NCBI GenBank assembly: GCA_021775805.1 | Contig: JAJFHD010000089.1 | Location: forward strand, 1 to 64,000 | Direction of reading: 5' to 3' | Length of the DNA stretch: 64,000 nt | Source of the DNA: Alphaproteobacteria bacterium | GTDB lineage: Bacteria > Pseudomonadota > Alphaproteobacteria > Rhizobiales > JAJFHC01 | Position numbers and translations under genes: made by a program | Shown: in pieces, positions 7,645 to 18,849 of the stretch | Position numbering within the stretch: position 1 is the first letter of the stretch | Layout: every line of letters starts with the position of its first letter | The notes under the pieces: generated by a model | What the model saw: the letters and a program-made list of their open reading frames with translations, nothing else | What the model was told of the DNA's origin: nothing | The model's database searches: none

Positions 7645-10554
7645 ATGAGTGATCAAGACAAGAACGCCGACGGACGCGACTATCGCGAAACGCTTTTTTT
7701 GCCCCAGACGGATTTCCCGATGCGGGCTGGCCTGCCCCGTCGCGAGCCGGAGATTCTCGAACACTGGGAGAAGAAGAATATTTATGCGCGGATGCGTGAA
7801 GATGCAAAAGGCAGAGCGAAATTCATCCTCCACGATGGTCCGCCCTACGCCAACGGCCACCTCCATCTGGGGCACGCACTCAACAAGATCCTGAAAGACG
7901 TCATCACACGCTCTCAGCAGATGATGGGCAAGGACTCGAACTATGTGCCGGGATGGGACTGTCACGGGCTGCCGATCGAGTGGAAAATCGAAGAGCAGTA
8001 CCGCGCCGCCGGCCGCAACAAGGATGAAGTCCCGGTGGTCGAATTCCGCAAGGAATGCCGGGAGTTTGCCGAAGGCTGGATCGACGTTCAGCGTGAGGAG
8101 TTCAAGCGTCTGGGCGTGGTTGGCGACTGGGAAAACCCCTACATGACCATGAGTTACGGGGCCGAGGCGCAGATTGCATGCGAACTCATGAAGTTCGCTG
8201 AAACCGGTCAGCTCTATCGCGGGTCCAAACCCGTCATGTGGTCGGTTGTCGAGAAGACCGCCCTGGCGGAAGCGGAAGTTGAGTATCACGACTACGTTTC
8301 CGACACGATCTGGGTGAAGTTTCCGGTTACTGAGGGCCCGGACGACCTCGATGGCGCCAACGTCGTGATCTGGACGACCACGCCGTGGACAATGCCGGGC
8401 AATCGCGCGATCTGTTACGCGCCCCGGATTGAGTACGGTCTCTACGAAGTGACGGACGCACCGGAAGATAACTGGGCTGTTGCCGGCGACAGGTTGATTT
8501 TGGCGGACGCATTGGCAGCGGAAGTACTCGGGGCGGCCCGCGTGACCGCTTATGAGCGCAAAGCCACGGTTGATCCGTCGGCAATCGTGCGGTGCGCCCA
8601 TCCCTGGCGCGGCCGGGGCTATGATTTCGACGTGCCGATGCTCGCGGGCGATCACGTGACCGATGAGGCGGGGACTGGCTTTGTCCATACCGCACCCGGC
8701 CACGGTGCCGACGATTTTGAAATCTGGACGTCGATGGAAGCACACATCCGTGCCCTGGGCATTGACGTGCGCATTCCCTTCACGGTCGATGCGGAAGGCA
8801 TGTTTACCAAGGATGCCCCCCGCTTCGAGGGCCGCAGCGTCATCACCTCGGTCGGTAAAAAGGGCGACGCCAACGCCACCGTCATCGAAGCGCTGGTCGA
8901 GGCCGGCGCCCTGCTTGCACGCGGCCGCCTCAACCACCAGTACCCGCATTCCTGGCGATCGAAGAAGCCGATCATCTTCCGCAACACACCTCAGTGGTTC
9001 ATTTCCATGGGCGACGGACAGGGCGAGGATGCCCTGCGCGCCAAGGCCTTGAAAGCCATAGACGAGACCCGGTTTGTTCCAGGTTCCGGTCAGACAAGAT
9101 TGCGGTCGATGATCGAGCAGCGCCCTGATTGGGTGATCTCCCGGCAACGTGCCTGGGGTGTGCCGATCACGGTGTTCGTCAACAAGTCAAGCGCAGAAGT
9201 TCTCTGTGACAGTGAAGTCAATGCCCGCATTGCCGACGCTTTCGAGAACGAAGGTGCGGATGCCTGGTTCGTCGACGGGGCCAAGGAACGGTTCCTTGGC
9301 AATGCCTATGCGGCAGACGACTGGGAGCAGGTCACCGACATTCTGGATGTCTGGTTCGACTCAGGGTCAACCCATTCATTCGTGCTCGAACAGCGCGACG
9401 ACCTGCAATGGCCGGCGTCCGTCTATCTTGAAGGTACCGACCAGCACCGCGGATGGTTTCACTCTTCCCTGCTGGAGTCGTGCGGTACTCGCGGACGCGC
9501 ACCTTACGACGCGGTCGTAACACACGGTTTTCTTGTCAACGAGGAAGGCAAGAAAATGGCGAAATCCGAAGGCAATGCGGTCGCGCCTCAGAAGCTCATC
9601 GACACCAGCGGTGCGGATATCCTGCGCCTGTGGGTTATGAGTTCCGATTATGCCGAGGACGTCCGCGTCGGCCCTGAAATTCTGAAAACCAACGTCGATG
9701 CCTATCGCAAGCTGCGCAACACGATGCGCTTCCTGCTCGGCAACCTCCACGGGTTCGATGAATCCGAAAGGGTGGCGCCTGCCGACATGCCGGAACTCGA
9801 GCGCTACATTCTGCATCACTTGTCCAAACTCGATGAGGTGGTGCGTCAGTCTTACAACGACTTTGAATTCCGCCGGATATTCACCGGAGTGTTCAATTTC
9901 GCAACCGTCGATCTGTCGGCATTCTATTTCGATATCCGCAAGGATGCGCTTTACTGCGACCCGGTCGACGGCCATGTGCGGCGCTCCTGCCGCACTGTGC
10001 TGGATACGCTGTTTTCCGCTTTGACAGCATGGCTTGCGCCGATGCTCTGCTTCACCATGGAAGAGGTCTGGCTGTCGCGGTTTCCAGCCGACGACGGCTC
10101 CGTACATCTGCGTCAGTTCCCTCAGTTCCCAGCCGATTGGCAGGATTCGCAGCTGGCGGAAAAATGGAAGAAGATCAGAACACTGCGCCGTGTCGTGACC
10201 GGCGCTCTGGAGTTGGAACGCCGCGAAAAGCGCATCGGATCGAGCCTGGAAGCATCTCCACGTGTTTTTGTCTCCTCGCAAGACTACATCGAGGCGATGG
10301 ACGGCGTCGATCTGGCGGAGATTGCGATCACCAGTCAGGCCGCTTTGGTCATGGGCGAGGCGCCATCGTCGGCATTCGTGCTGGACGAGATTCCCGGAGT
10401 TTCGGTAGTGCCCGGTTTGGCGCAAGGCCGCAAATGCATGCGGTCATGGAAGATTCAGCCGGACGTCGGCAGCGATCCGGATTACCCCGACCTGACGCCA
10501 CGCGACGCCCAGGCGGTGCGCCAGTTTGACGCGCTTGGGAATGCCGATAGCTGA
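7645..10554 (+). CDS. ileS: Isoleucyl-tRNA synthetase
   Basis: It charges tRNA-Ile, 969 residues. The class I signature HLGH (74-77, in [13 protein letters not shown]) and a KMSKS-type loop (KKMAKSEGN) are present, with the editing domain between them. The C-terminal zinc-ribbon region is recognisable (KCMRSW then [11 protein letters not shown]), but only one of the four usual cysteines remains, so this copy probably lacks the zinc. ATG 7645 gives [20 protein letters not shown]. An earlier GTG at 7582 is less likely. The stop overlaps the lspA start (TGATG), which suggests translational coupling. Confidence 0.97.
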   Translation: MSDQDKNADGRDYRETLFLPQTDFPMRAGLPRREPEILEHWEKKNIYARMREDAKGRAKFILHDGPPYANGHLHLGHALNKILKDVITRSQQMMGKDSNYVPGWDCHGLPIEWKIEEQYRAAGRNKDEVPVVEFRKECREFAEGWIDVQREEFKRLGVVGDWENPYMTMSYGAEAQIACELMKFAETGQLYRGSKPVMWSVVEKTALAEAEVEYHDYVSDTIWVKFPVTEGPDDLDGANVVIWTTTPWTMPGNRAICYAPRIEYGLYEVTDAPEDNWAVAGDRLILADALAAEVLGAARVTAYERKATVDPSAIVRCAHPWRGRGYDFDVPMLAGDHVTDEAGTGFVHTAPGHGADDFEIWTSMEAHIRALGIDVRIPFTVDAEGMFTKDAPRFEGRSVITSVGKKGDANATVIEALVEAGALLARGRLNHQYPHSWRSKKPIIFRNTPQWFISMGDGQGEDALRAKALKAIDETRFVPGSGQTRLRSMIEQRPDWVISRQRAWGVPITVFVNKSSAEVLCDSEVNARIADAFENEGADAWFVDGAKERFLGNAYAADDWEQVTDILDVWFDSGSTHSFVLEQRDDLQWPASVYLEGTDQHRGWFHSSLLESCGTRGRAPYDAVVTHGFLVNEEGKKMAKSEGNAVAPQKLIDTSGADILRLWVMSSDYAEDVRVGPEILKTNVDAYRKLRNTMRFLLGNLHGFDESERVAPADMPELERYILHHLSKLDEVVRQSYNDFEFRRIFTGVFNFATVDLSAFYFDIRKDALYCDPVDGHVRRSCRTVLDTLFSALTAWLAPMLCFTMEEVWLSRFPADDGSVHLRQFPQFPADWQDSQLAEKWKKIRTLRRVVTGALELERREKRIGSSLEASPRVFVSSQDYIEAMDGVDLAEIAITSQAALVMGEAPSSAFVLDEIPGVSVVPGLAQGRKCMRSWKIQPDVGSDPDYPDLTPRDAQAVRQFDALGNADS

Positions 10555-11072
10555 TGAATGATGTTAATTCACAGGCGGCGTCGACAACATCCAGACCGTG
10601 GAGGATCGGGTATGCCATTGCCATCTTCGTCCTGGCAATCGACCAGGGACACAAATGGTGGATGCTGAACGTTGTCGAAATTGGCAGAGTCGGCAAGATT
10701 GAAGTGACGCCTTTTCTGGATTTTGTTCTGGTCTGGAACAAAGGCATCAGTTACGGACTTTTTGCGCAGGAAACCACGGCGGGATGGGCCGGTTTGCTTG
10801 CCGCAACGCTTCTGATCACCGGCATTTTGGGTGTTTGGCTTTTCCGTGCCGTCAAGTATCTCGTGGCAACCGCTCTCGGATTGGTTATCGGTGGCGCCCT
10901 TGCCAATGTGATCGATCGGATCGTCCATGGCGCGGTTGCGGACTTTTTCAGCTTTCACGCATTCGGCTATAACTGGTACGTCTTTAACCTTGCCGACGTT
11001 GCGATTGTTGCCGGAGTGGCGTTACTGTTGTATGATTCAGTGTTTGGAGAGAGCAAAACGGCGAGCGGTTGA
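10554..11072 (+). CDS. lspA: Lipoprotein signal peptidase (signal peptidase II)
   Basis: This is an inner-membrane aspartyl protease that cleaves prolipoprotein signal peptides, 172 residues with four predicted membrane helices. The two catalytic aspartates are in ANVIDRIVHGAVADFF and VFNLADVAI. The usual N-terminal DQLTK is DQGHK here. It overlaps the ileS stop by one base. The next gene encodes a probable lipoprotein, a fitting substrate. Confidence 0.95.
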   Translation: MNDVNSQAASTTSRPWRIGYAIAIFVLAIDQGHKWWMLNVVEIGRVGKIEVTPFLDFVLVWNKGISYGLFAQETTAGWAGLLAATLLITGILGVWLFRAVKYLVATALGLVIGGALANVIDRIVHGAVADFFSFHAFGYNWYVFNLADVAIVAGVALLLYDSVFGESKTASG

Positions 11073-11220
11073 GAACCTGGCGCATGACGGCAGGCGGAAT
11101 TTGCCGCATTGAAGCCACAAAACCGTCAACTGATGGTGAAGACACAAGAATATAGTGATGGCGTCGGACCAAACGTTTAAGGCCGCGGCGAAAGTTGTCA
11201 GTTCAAGGGAGACCAGGGGT

Positions 11221-11715
11221 GTGATTGTGAGAAGACTTGCCCTCGGAATTATACTGAGCACGGTGGTTTTGGCACCTGGCTGCAGCGGCGTGAGTGAAAC
11301 GCTCGGCCTGGCCAAGAACTCGCCCGACGAAAATGTCGTGCCAACCAGCCGTCCCCTCGCTGTACCGCCCGACTATGCGCTCAACCCGCCTGCGGCTCCG
11401 GGTACTGTCAACAACCATAATATCCCGAATCCCGCTCCGCTGCCGGGGCCAGCGCCAGCCGCGGCGCCGACACAGACTGTTGCCAGCAACGCCCAGACGA
11501 TTACACCCAGTGTCAATCAATCTGAATCCGGCACGACCCCGGCCGCCGCTCCAAAGGCCGATCCCAATACGATTGGCGGAATTAGCAAGACCAATCCGGA
11601 CGGGTCGCTGAAGTCTGACAAGCAGATCAGAGAAGAACTCCGGAAAAAGCGCCTTGAAAAGAAACGAGCCGAAAATCCTGACTACGGCACCTGGCAGAAC
11701 CTCTTCAACTGGTAA
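11221..11715 (+). CDS. DUF3035 family lipoprotein
   Basis: This is a predicted outer-membrane or periplasmic lipoprotein of 164 residues. The start VIVRRLALGI leads into a hydrophobic signal and the lipobox LAPGC. After it comes the DUF3035 segment (NSPDENVVPTSRPLAVPPDY), a proline-rich low-complexity linker (about residues 60-120) and a charged C-terminus ending GTWQNLFNW. GTG 11221 is chosen because it directly precedes the signal peptide and follows GGAG. An ATG at 11155 would add 22 unlikely residues. The function of the family is unknown. It sits between lspA and the M16 peptidases, as in many alphaproteobacteria. Confidence 0.82.
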   Translation: MIVRRLALGIILSTVVLAPGCSGVSETLGLAKNSPDENVVPTSRPLAVPPDYALNPPAAPGTVNNHNIPNPAPLPGPAPAAAPTQTVASNAQTITPSVNQSESGTTPAAAPKADPNTIGGISKTNPDGSLKSDKQIREELRKKRLEKKRAENPDYGTWQNLFNW

Positions 11716-11896
11716 TGCCTCACAGGCGGGATTCGGCGACCGGAGGCGTTCACCGCAAGGTTACCAAACTTTAAGGCCGCATCCGGTTTCCCCGGTGTAG
11801 TATCATCCTATATTGTTATCCGACGTTGGTGGGCATGGAGACTCGTTTCATGTCTGGTCTAACACAAGGTTCACGGTGATCAGGAGCAGTCTCCGC

Positions 11897-13312
11897 ATGA
11901 TGAAAATGTGCATGCCCGGCGTGGCGGGTATCGTTGCTGGGTTTATGGGTCAACGGACAGCTGCAGTGGCAATTGCAACCGCCGTGGTTGTCGGCACGGT
12001 TTCGCCGGGCCTGGCATTTGGACCGAAGGTGGGCACAGCCACCCTGGACAATGGTATGCAGGTGGTGGTCATTCCCGACCACAGGGCGCCGGTGGTGACC
12101 CACATGGTCTGGTATCGTGTGGGTGCAGCCGACGAAACACCGCGAAAATCGGGCATTGCGCATTTCCTCGAACACCTGATGTTCAAAGGCACCAAGGACG
12201 TCAAGCCGGGCGAGTTTTCCAAAATCATTTCGCGCAATGGCGGCAACGACAATGCGTTCACGTCGCTGGATTACACGGCTTATTTTCAACGCGTCGCCAA
12301 GGATCGCCTGCCCCTGGTGATGAAGCTTGAGGCCGACCGTATGACCAACCTTGTCCTGACCGACAAGGAAGTGCTGCCTGAACGTGACGTGGTCCTGGAA
12401 GAGCGCCGTTCACGGACCGATAACAATCCCTCCGCCAGGCTCAACGAGCAGATGAACGCAGCCTTTTACCTGTCTCATCCTTATGGCAAGCCGGTTATCG
12501 GCTGGCCGAACGAAATTCGCGCCTTGAACCGCAAGGACGCGTTCGAATTCTATCGCCGCTATTACGCGCCCAACAACGCAATATTGATCGTTGCCGGCGA
12601 CGTGACCCTCGAAGAACTGATGCCGCTGGCACAGCAGCACTATGGTGCCATCCCCGCACAACCGGATTTTCCCGAGCGTATCCGCCCTCAGGAACCGCGC
12701 CACGAAGCAGCATTGCGGGTGACCTTGAAGGATCCTCGTGTAACCTCTCCGATCCTGCAGCGGATCTATCTGGCGCCAAGCTATGCCACAGACCAACCGG
12801 GTGAGGCCGAGGCTCTCGATGTCCTGGCGGAAATTCTCGGCGGCGGAACCACCAGCAGGCTCTATGATGCTCTTGTGGTGAAGCAGAAATCCGCTGCCGC
12901 CGTCGGATCTTACTTCTCCGGCGACGCTCTCGACAACGGCAGCCTCAGCGTCTACGCGGTCGCCTCACAGGGCCAGGATGTGACGGGTCTCGAAGCTGAA
13001 ATGGATGCCGTTATCGCAAAGTTCCTCAAGGACGGCGTTACCGCAGAGGAACTCAAACGTGCCAAGAACAGCCTTATCGCCGAAGCCGTTTACGCTCAGG
13101 ACAGTCAATCGCGGCTTGCCCGGATCTACGGCGTTGCCCTGACCACCGGCCAAACTGTTCAGGACGTTCAGCAATGGCCCAAACGGGTTGAGGGCGTCAC
13201 GGCTGAAAAAGTGCTCGAAGTTGCGCGCAAGTATTTCTCCATTGAGCAGTCGGTTACGGGTATCCTGCTCAAGCGTGAGAAACAGCCCGCGTCATCCGGC
13301 CAGAAATCCTGA
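11897..13312 (+). CDS. M16 family zinc peptidase, catalytic member
   Basis: This is a 471-residue periplasmic pitrilysin-like peptidase. A signal peptide ends near residue 42 (VSPGLAFG). The inverted zinc site HFLEH follows, with the distal Glu in LEADRM and RDVVLEERR downstream. The N-terminal domain is about residues 45-190 and the C-terminal domain about 200-420. ATG 11897 is preceded by AGGAG 10 bases away, better than the upstream frame opening. The neighbour is a zinc-less M16 protein, so the two probably form a heterodimer. Confidence 0.93.
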   Translation: MMKMCMPGVAGIVAGFMGQRTAAVAIATAVVVGTVSPGLAFGPKVGTATLDNGMQVVVIPDHRAPVVTHMVWYRVGAADETPRKSGIAHFLEHLMFKGTKDVKPGEFSKIISRNGGNDNAFTSLDYTAYFQRVAKDRLPLVMKLEADRMTNLVLTDKEVLPERDVVLEERRSRTDNNPSARLNEQMNAAFYLSHPYGKPVIGWPNEIRALNRKDAFEFYRRYYAPNNAILIVAGDVTLEELMPLAQQHYGAIPAQPDFPERIRPQEPRHEAALRVTLKDPRVTSPILQRIYLAPSYATDQPGEAEALDVLAEILGGGTTSRLYDALVVKQKSAAAVGSYFSGDALDNGSLSVYAVASQGQDVTGLEAEMDAVIAKFLKDGVTAEELKRAKNSLIAEAVYAQDSQSRLARIYGVALTTGQTVQDVQQWPKRVEGVTAEKVLEVARKYFSIEQSVTGILLKREKQPASSGQKS

Positions 13313-13323
13313 GGTAGCCCATC

Positions 13324-14664
13324 ATGACACGTACACTACACGATGCCGTAAGTGGTCTGGCTCGACTGGTCTTTGCATTTGCAATGATTTTTGCCGTCGG
13401 CGCAGGATTGCAGGCACGCGCGATGGATATCCAGGAAGTGCGCTCGCCCGGCGGTATCGAAGCCTGGCTGGTGGAAGATCACTCGATTCCAATAATATCC
13501 CTGAGGTTTGGCCTGATTGGCGGAACCTCCCAGGATCCCGCCGACAAACTCGGACTGGTCAACATGCTGACCGGATTGCTCGATGAGGGTGCCGGCGATC
13601 TTGACTCCCATGCTTTTCAGCGGCGGCTCCAGGATCTCAATGTGAAGATGAGTTTCGATGCCGGCCGCGACAATTTCACGGGTGTCTTCCAGACTTTGAC
13701 AAAAAACCGGGACGAGGCGTTTGACCTCTTTCGTCTGGCCTTGACCGAGCCCAGGTTCGACCAGGCACCGGTCGACCGGATTCGGCGCCAGTTGCAGGTC
13801 AACCTCAAACGCAAGTCCCAGGATCCGAACTCCGTCGCATCGCGGGCGTGGATGAAGCTTGCCTTTGGCAAACATCCTTACGGCAACCCTTCGGACGGCA
13901 CGGCAGAGTCGCTGGCGTCAATCACCGGTGACGACCTGAAATCGATTGCCGCCAAACTGTTTACCCTCGGCGGGCTGAAGATCGCGGTTGTCGGCGACAT
14001 CGATGCAAAAACCCTTTCCGGACTTCTGGACAAGACTTTCGGTACGTGGTCGAAGGAACTTCGCACCACGCCGGTCGCAGAAGCGTCGATTGCTGCCGGC
14101 CCGATCCAGAAGACGATCGACATGAACATTCCACAGAGCGTCATCCAGTTCGGTCATTTGGGCTTCAAGCGTGACGACAAGGACTTCATCCCGGCCTATC
14201 TGCTCAATCACATTCTCGGCGGCGGCGGATTCGGATCCCGGCTGACCACTGAAGTGCGTGAAAAACGCGGGCTTACCTACTCTGTCTATTCCTATCTTTC
14301 ACCGCTTGATCGTGGCGCTCTCTTCATGGGCGGTGCGGCGACCAAAAACGACCGGGTCGCGGAAAGCCTGGCGATCATTCGCTCGGAACTGGAGCGCATG
14401 GCAACCGGCGGCCCCACGGAAGAAGAATTGAAAAATGCCAAAACCTATCTCACGGGTTCCTATGCCTTGAGATTTGATTCCAGCTCGAAAATTGCCGGCC
14501 AGCTCCTGGGCATCCAGATGGAAAACCTTGGAATCGACTACCCGGTAAAACGCAACGGCCTCATCGAGGCGATTACGATTAAAGACATAAAGCGCGTCGC
14601 CGAGCGGTTGCTTAAACCGGCCAATCTGATCGTCACGATCGTCGGACGCCCGGAAGGCGTCTAG
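13324..14664 (+). CDS. M16 family peptidase, non-catalytic partner
   Basis: This 446-residue periplasmic protein has a signal peptide (cleavage near ALQARAMD, residue 35-37). The HxxEH zinc motif is replaced in the LVNMLTGLLDEGAG region, but the C-terminal substrate-positioning Arg/Tyr motif is kept (REKRGLTYSVYSYL). This is the known pattern of the second subunit of bacterial M16B heterodimers. It starts 11 bases after the catalytic gene with a GAGG ribosome site, so the two are co-translated. Confidence 0.92.
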   Translation: MTRTLHDAVSGLARLVFAFAMIFAVGAGLQARAMDIQEVRSPGGIEAWLVEDHSIPIISLRFGLIGGTSQDPADKLGLVNMLTGLLDEGAGDLDSHAFQRRLQDLNVKMSFDAGRDNFTGVFQTLTKNRDEAFDLFRLALTEPRFDQAPVDRIRRQLQVNLKRKSQDPNSVASRAWMKLAFGKHPYGNPSDGTAESLASITGDDLKSIAAKLFTLGGLKIAVVGDIDAKTLSGLLDKTFGTWSKELRTTPVAEASIAAGPIQKTIDMNIPQSVIQFGHLGFKRDDKDFIPAYLLNHILGGGGFGSRLTTEVREKRGLTYSVYSYLSPLDRGALFMGGAATKNDRVAESLAIIRSELERMATGGPTEEELKNAKTYLTGSYALRFDSSSKIAGQLLGIQMENLGIDYPVKRNGLIEAITIKDIKRVAERLLKPANLIVTIVGRPEGV

Positions 14665-14674
14665 CAAGGGTCGT

Positions 14675-15469
14675 GTGGCTTGGGGAGTGCCAGGCGTGCA
14701 GGTGCAATCGAGGCAACATGTCGTGCGGTTCGACGAGGGGCGCCACCCCAAAGGCAAGCTTGGCTTTGTCCTGTTGGCCACGGAACAGACGATCACGGAC
14801 GACATGGTCCGGATCTGCCCAGAAGGCGTCGGGCTGCACTTCGCCAGAGTTCATAATCCCGACAGCATCACCAACGAAAACCTGGCGGCCATAGCCCCTG
14901 AACTGACGGTTGCAGCCCAGACCCTGCTGCCCGATGGCACCCTGGATGTGGTGTCCTATGCCTGTACGTCCGGCAGTCTTGTGATTGGTGAGAAAAAGGT
15001 CGAGGAACTGCTCACCGCCGGCGCGCCCGGCGCCAGGGCCAGTTCGCTTATTGCCGCTGTCATCAGGGCGTTGCGGGCGATTGGAGCCCACAAGATTGTG
15101 GTCGCGACCCCCTATCTCGATGAGATCAACACCGCGGAACGGGATTATCTGGAAAACGCCGGATTTGAGGTTCTCGCCATCGAAGGGCTCAATCTGGAAA
15201 AAGACAGCGACATGGTGCGCGTCGCCCCGGAGTTCATACTGGAGTTTGCCGCCGGCCTTGACCGTTCCGATGCCGACGCCATTTTCATCTCCTGCGGCGC
15301 ATTGCGTTCGATTGATATCATCCACGCGCTCGAAGCCCGATGCGGCAAACCCGTCATTGCCAGCAATCAGGCAATGGCCTGGGACGCTCTTGCCCTGGCC
15401 GGGATCGATGAGCCGATCGACGGCTATGGCAGATTGTTGAGGCAACCGGACCGCTCACGACGCGTGTAG
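14675..15469 (+). CDS. Asp/Glu racemase superfamily protein (maleate isomerase / arylmalonate decarboxylase type)
   Basis: This 264-residue cytoplasmic enzyme has the two-cysteine active site of the superfamily: Cys in SYACTSGS and Cys in ISCGALRSID, one in each half of the fold. The overall pattern is closer to maleate cis-trans isomerase and arylmalonate decarboxylase than to true racemases. The start is GTG with AAGGG 5 bases upstream, 11 bases after the M16 stop. The substrate is unknown, and neither neighbour suggests a pathway. Confidence 0.78.
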   Translation: MAWGVPGVQVQSRQHVVRFDEGRHPKGKLGFVLLATEQTITDDMVRICPEGVGLHFARVHNPDSITNENLAAIAPELTVAAQTLLPDGTLDVVSYACTSGSLVIGEKKVEELLTAGAPGARASSLIAAVIRALRAIGAHKIVVATPYLDEINTAERDYLENAGFEVLAIEGLNLEKDSDMVRVAPEFILEFAAGLDRSDADAIFISCGALRSIDIIHALEARCGKPVIASNQAMAWDALALAGIDEPIDGYGRLLRQPDRSRRV

Positions 15470-15592
15470 CCTGCCATTGCCAGGCCGGGCGCTCCAGTGG
15501 TTCGGATCAATCGGACGTGTTGTGCATTTAATTGCAAGCGGAATGCGGATTGATTTGGTATCTTCGGTCCCCCAACCGATTCTGAGCCGTTT

Positions 15593-16921
15593 ATGCCCTA
15601 TTCTCACAATATCGACCTCTGCCTGCGTCCGGGCCTTGCATCCGGCGGAACAGACCGGCCGACTCTGGATGTCATTCTCGATGATTGCGTGCCGGTGCTG
15701 GAAGAACTCTGTGCAGCATCCCGAGACGGGTCGCTGCCGTTCCTGGCAATGCCGGAAAAGTCGGACGATCTGGAGATCTGCCGGCGCCATGCCGACGACC
15801 TCTTACGCGGTGCGACCGACATGGTCATCATCGGCACCGGCGGCTCCAGCCTTGGAGCCCAGGCCCTTGGTGGCCTGAAGGTCTGGGGCACCAGCAGTCT
15901 CGGACACCCCGCCAGCGACGGCCAGGCCGCGCCCATTGTGCATTTCATGGATAACCTCGATCCCTGGTCCATGGCCGGTCTTCTGGCAACGCTAGATCTC
16001 AAGACGACCCGATTCCTGGTGATTTCAAAGTCCGGCGGCACGTCCGAAACCTTGATCCAGACGCTCGCTGTCCTGGATGCGCTGAAGGCATCGGGCCTCG
16101 AGTGGAACGCGGAACATCACATCCTGGCCCTAACAGAACCCGCCGGAAACGGTGCCAACCCCTTGAGGGAATTGTGTGCCCGTCATCATGTGCCCGTGAT
16201 TGACCATGAGCCCGGATTGGGCGGGCGATATTCAGTCCTGTCAAACGTCGGTTTTCTGCCAGCCCTGTTCATGGGGCTTGATCCCTACGCCGTGCGGCAG
16301 GGGGCGGCAGACGTGGTGACTGCGATGCTGGAAGCGGCACACCCCCGGGACAGTGCGCCGTTTGTCGGGGCGGCCCTTCATCACTCACTCAACCGGTCAG
16401 GCCGGATCTCAACGGTGGTCATGATGCCCTATGCGGACCGGTTGCGCCGGTTCTCCAACTGGTTTGTGCAATTGTGGGCGGAGAGCCTCGGCAAGGGCGG
16501 CCGTGGATCGACGCCGATTGCGTCCGCCGGGCCGGTTGATCAGCACAGCCAGCTGCAGTTGTTTCTGGATGGGCCGGACGACAAGATGTTTACATTGATT
16601 ACGCTCGACGTGGCAGGCACCGGTCCCAGAATTGATGAAGGCTATCGCAACGACCCGGGGCTTGGTTATCTGGCCGGCAAGTCTATCGGCGACCTTGTGG
16701 ATTGCCAGCAGCGCGCCACCGCCCATACCCTGGCGGACAAGGGACGGCCGGTACGGGTCATTTCATTGTCCGAACTGAATGAAAGCGCCATGGGCGCCCT
16801 GTTGATGCATTTCATGATCGAGACGGTTGTCGCCGGACGTCTGATGGGTGTCGATCCATTCGATCAGCCGGCGGTCGAAGACGGCAAACACCTTGCCCGC
16901 GAGTATCTGGCGCAGATGTAG
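15593..16921 (+). CDS. pgi: Glucose-6-phosphate isomerase
   Basis: It interconverts glucose-6-phosphate and fructose-6-phosphate. The sugar-phosphate site is ISKSGGTSETL, preceded by IGTGGSSLGAQAL. The family signature GPVDQHSQLQLFLDGP contains the catalytic His, and the C-terminal lysine lies in EDGKHLAREYL. At 442 residues it is the short form common in alphaproteobacteria, not the 550-residue enterobacterial form. It is followed 39 bases later by mutL. Confidence 0.95.
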   Translation: MPYSHNIDLCLRPGLASGGTDRPTLDVILDDCVPVLEELCAASRDGSLPFLAMPEKSDDLEICRRHADDLLRGATDMVIIGTGGSSLGAQALGGLKVWGTSSLGHPASDGQAAPIVHFMDNLDPWSMAGLLATLDLKTTRFLVISKSGGTSETLIQTLAVLDALKASGLEWNAEHHILALTEPAGNGANPLRELCARHHVPVIDHEPGLGGRYSVLSNVGFLPALFMGLDPYAVRQGAADVVTAMLEAAHPRDSAPFVGAALHHSLNRSGRISTVVMMPYADRLRRFSNWFVQLWAESLGKGGRGSTPIASAGPVDQHSQLQLFLDGPDDKMFTLITLDVAGTGPRIDEGYRNDPGLGYLAGKSIGDLVDCQQRATAHTLADKGRPVRVISLSELNESAMGALLMHFMIETVVAGRLMGVDPFDQPAVEDGKHLAREYLAQM

Positions 16922-16960
16922 GGCGCGCCGGGGCGCTCGAGATCGAAAGAGAACGCATTC

Positions 16961-18787
16961 ATGGCCATTCGTCGGTTGTCAGAAGGCACCATAAACCGCA
17001 TCGCCGCGGGCGAAGTCATCGAGCGGCCGGCCAGCGTTGTCAAGGAACTGGTGGAGAACGCAATCGACGCCGCAGCGGACCGCATTGAGATTGTGGTCTC
17101 AGGCGGCGGGCGGGATCTGATCCGGGTTGTCGACAACGGTCACGGCATGAGCCAGGACGATCTGGCGCTTTCGGTTGAGCGGCACGCCACATCGAAGCTT
17201 TCGGGCGACGACCTGGCCGCGATTTCCACGTTGGGATTTCGCGGCGAAGCTTTGCCCTCGATCGGTTCGGTGGCGAGGCTTGCCATCGTAACCCGGCCGC
17301 CGGCTGCCGAGACCGGTTTTGAGATCCGCGTCGAAGGCGGCGCCAAAAGCAAGCCCCGCCCCGCATCGGGACGCACCGGCACGCAGATCGAGGTCCGCGA
17401 CCTGTTCTATGCGACACCGGCACGCCTGAAATTCCTCAAGTCCGAACGCGCCGAAAACATGGCGATAGTCGATATCGTGCGCCGCATCGCCATGGCCCAC
17501 CCGACAATTGCCTTTTCGCTGGTCACGGGCGAGGGCCGCGGCCACGATTTTCCGGTGCGTGGCGACGACACGCAAGGCTGGCTCGACCGGGTTTCCGATG
17601 TCATGGGGCGGTCCTTTTCCGATAACGCGTTGCGGATAAACGCCACACGCGAGGGCGTCGGCGTAACCGGTTTTGCAGGTGTACCCACGCTCAACCGGGC
17701 CAATGCGCAGATGCAGTTTCTGTTCGTCAATGGCCGGCCGGTGCGCGACAAGCTGCTGATTGGCGCCGTGCGCGGGGCCTATGCCGACCACCTGGCACGA
17801 AACCGTCATGCGGTACTGGCGTTGTTCGTCGATCTTGATGCCCGCCACGTGGATGTCAACGTGCACCCGGCCAAGGCCGAGGTCCGTTTTCGCGACGCCG
17901 GGCTGGTGCGCGGTTTGATCGTGAGCGCCCTCAAGCACGCTCTGGCGGAGGCCGGACACTTGTCGTCGACGACGGTGGCGGCAGACACGATTCACGCATT
18001 TCGAACCGACACCCCGCCCGGGTCGCCCTCGGAGCCTGGACGGGCGCACGATTATCAGTATCAAATGACAGGCCGGTCTGGATCGATATCGCCCGGCACC
18101 GGTTTCAGGGAACCGGCAGCTTCCTACCATGCGCCGTTGCCCGGCATGGCAGGGCCGAGCGCGGATGCCCGCGCCACCCACAGCCCGTTGAACGATGACG
18201 ATCTTGAACGCCCCCTGGGCGCCGCCCGCGCGCAGCTCCACGAGAACTACATTGTTGCGCAAACCGCAAGCGGCATGGTCATTGTCGATCAGCATGCAGC
18301 CCACGAGAGACTGGTCTACGAGCGCATGAAAGCCCAGATGGCATCATCCGGCATTGCCACCCAGATGCTGCTGATCCCGGAAGTCGTGGAACTGGACGAT
18401 GTCGATGCGGAACGCGTCGCTGCACGTGCTGAAGAACTTGCAGTCTTTGGTCTTGTCGTTGAGCGGTTCGGGCCCGGTGCCGTTGTCGTGCGCGAGGTGC
18501 CGGCTTTGCTCGGCGACGGCAACGTCCAGAGCCTGGTGCGTGACCTGGCCGACGACCTGGCGGAGTTTGACGAGGCAATGGCGCTCAAGGAGCGCGTCGA
18601 CCACGTGTTGGCCACCATGGCCTGTTACGGCAGTGTCCGATCGGGGCGGCGGTTGGGAGCGGAAGAGATGAACGCCCTGCTGCGCGAGATGGAAGCCACG
18701 CCCCACTCCGGACAATGCAACCATGGCCGCCCGACTTACGTAGAGCTCAAACTCAACGATATCGAACGGCTTTTTGGCCGGCGGTAG
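16961..18787 (+). CDS. mutL: DNA mismatch repair protein MutL
   Basis: It links mismatch recognition by MutS to strand incision. The N-terminal GHKL ATPase (about residues 1-330) has ENAIDAA, DNGHGMS and GFRGEAL. A variable proline-rich linker covers about 340-420. The C-terminal domain carries [12 protein letters not shown], matching the DQHA(X)2E(X)4E endonuclease motif, plus ACYGSVRS and CNHGRPT near the end. This suggests that the host lacks MutH and that MutL nicks DNA itself. The length of 608 residues is normal. A GAGA site precedes the ATG. Confidence 0.96.
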   Translation: MAIRRLSEGTINRIAAGEVIERPASVVKELVENAIDAAADRIEIVVSGGGRDLIRVVDNGHGMSQDDLALSVERHATSKLSGDDLAAISTLGFRGEALPSIGSVARLAIVTRPPAAETGFEIRVEGGAKSKPRPASGRTGTQIEVRDLFYATPARLKFLKSERAENMAIVDIVRRIAMAHPTIAFSLVTGEGRGHDFPVRGDDTQGWLDRVSDVMGRSFSDNALRINATREGVGVTGFAGVPTLNRANAQMQFLFVNGRPVRDKLLIGAVRGAYADHLARNRHAVLALFVDLDARHVDVNVHPAKAEVRFRDAGLVRGLIVSALKHALAEAGHLSSTTVAADTIHAFRTDTPPGSPSEPGRAHDYQYQMTGRSGSISPGTGFREPAASYHAPLPGMAGPSADARATHSPLNDDDLERPLGAARAQLHENYIVAQTASGMVIVDQHAAHERLVYERMKAQMASSGIATQMLLIPEVVELDDVDAERVAARAEELAVFGLVVERFGPGAVVVREVPALLGDGNVQSLVRDLADDLAEFDEAMALKERVDHVLATMACYGSVRSGRRLGAEEMNALLREMEATPHSGQCNHGRPTYVELKLNDIERLFGRR

Positions 18788-18849
18788 GGCGGGGCAGAGC
18801 TGCCGGCTTCATTGCGCACATCATCCGGGAAACTGCCGCAAGAGCAAGA

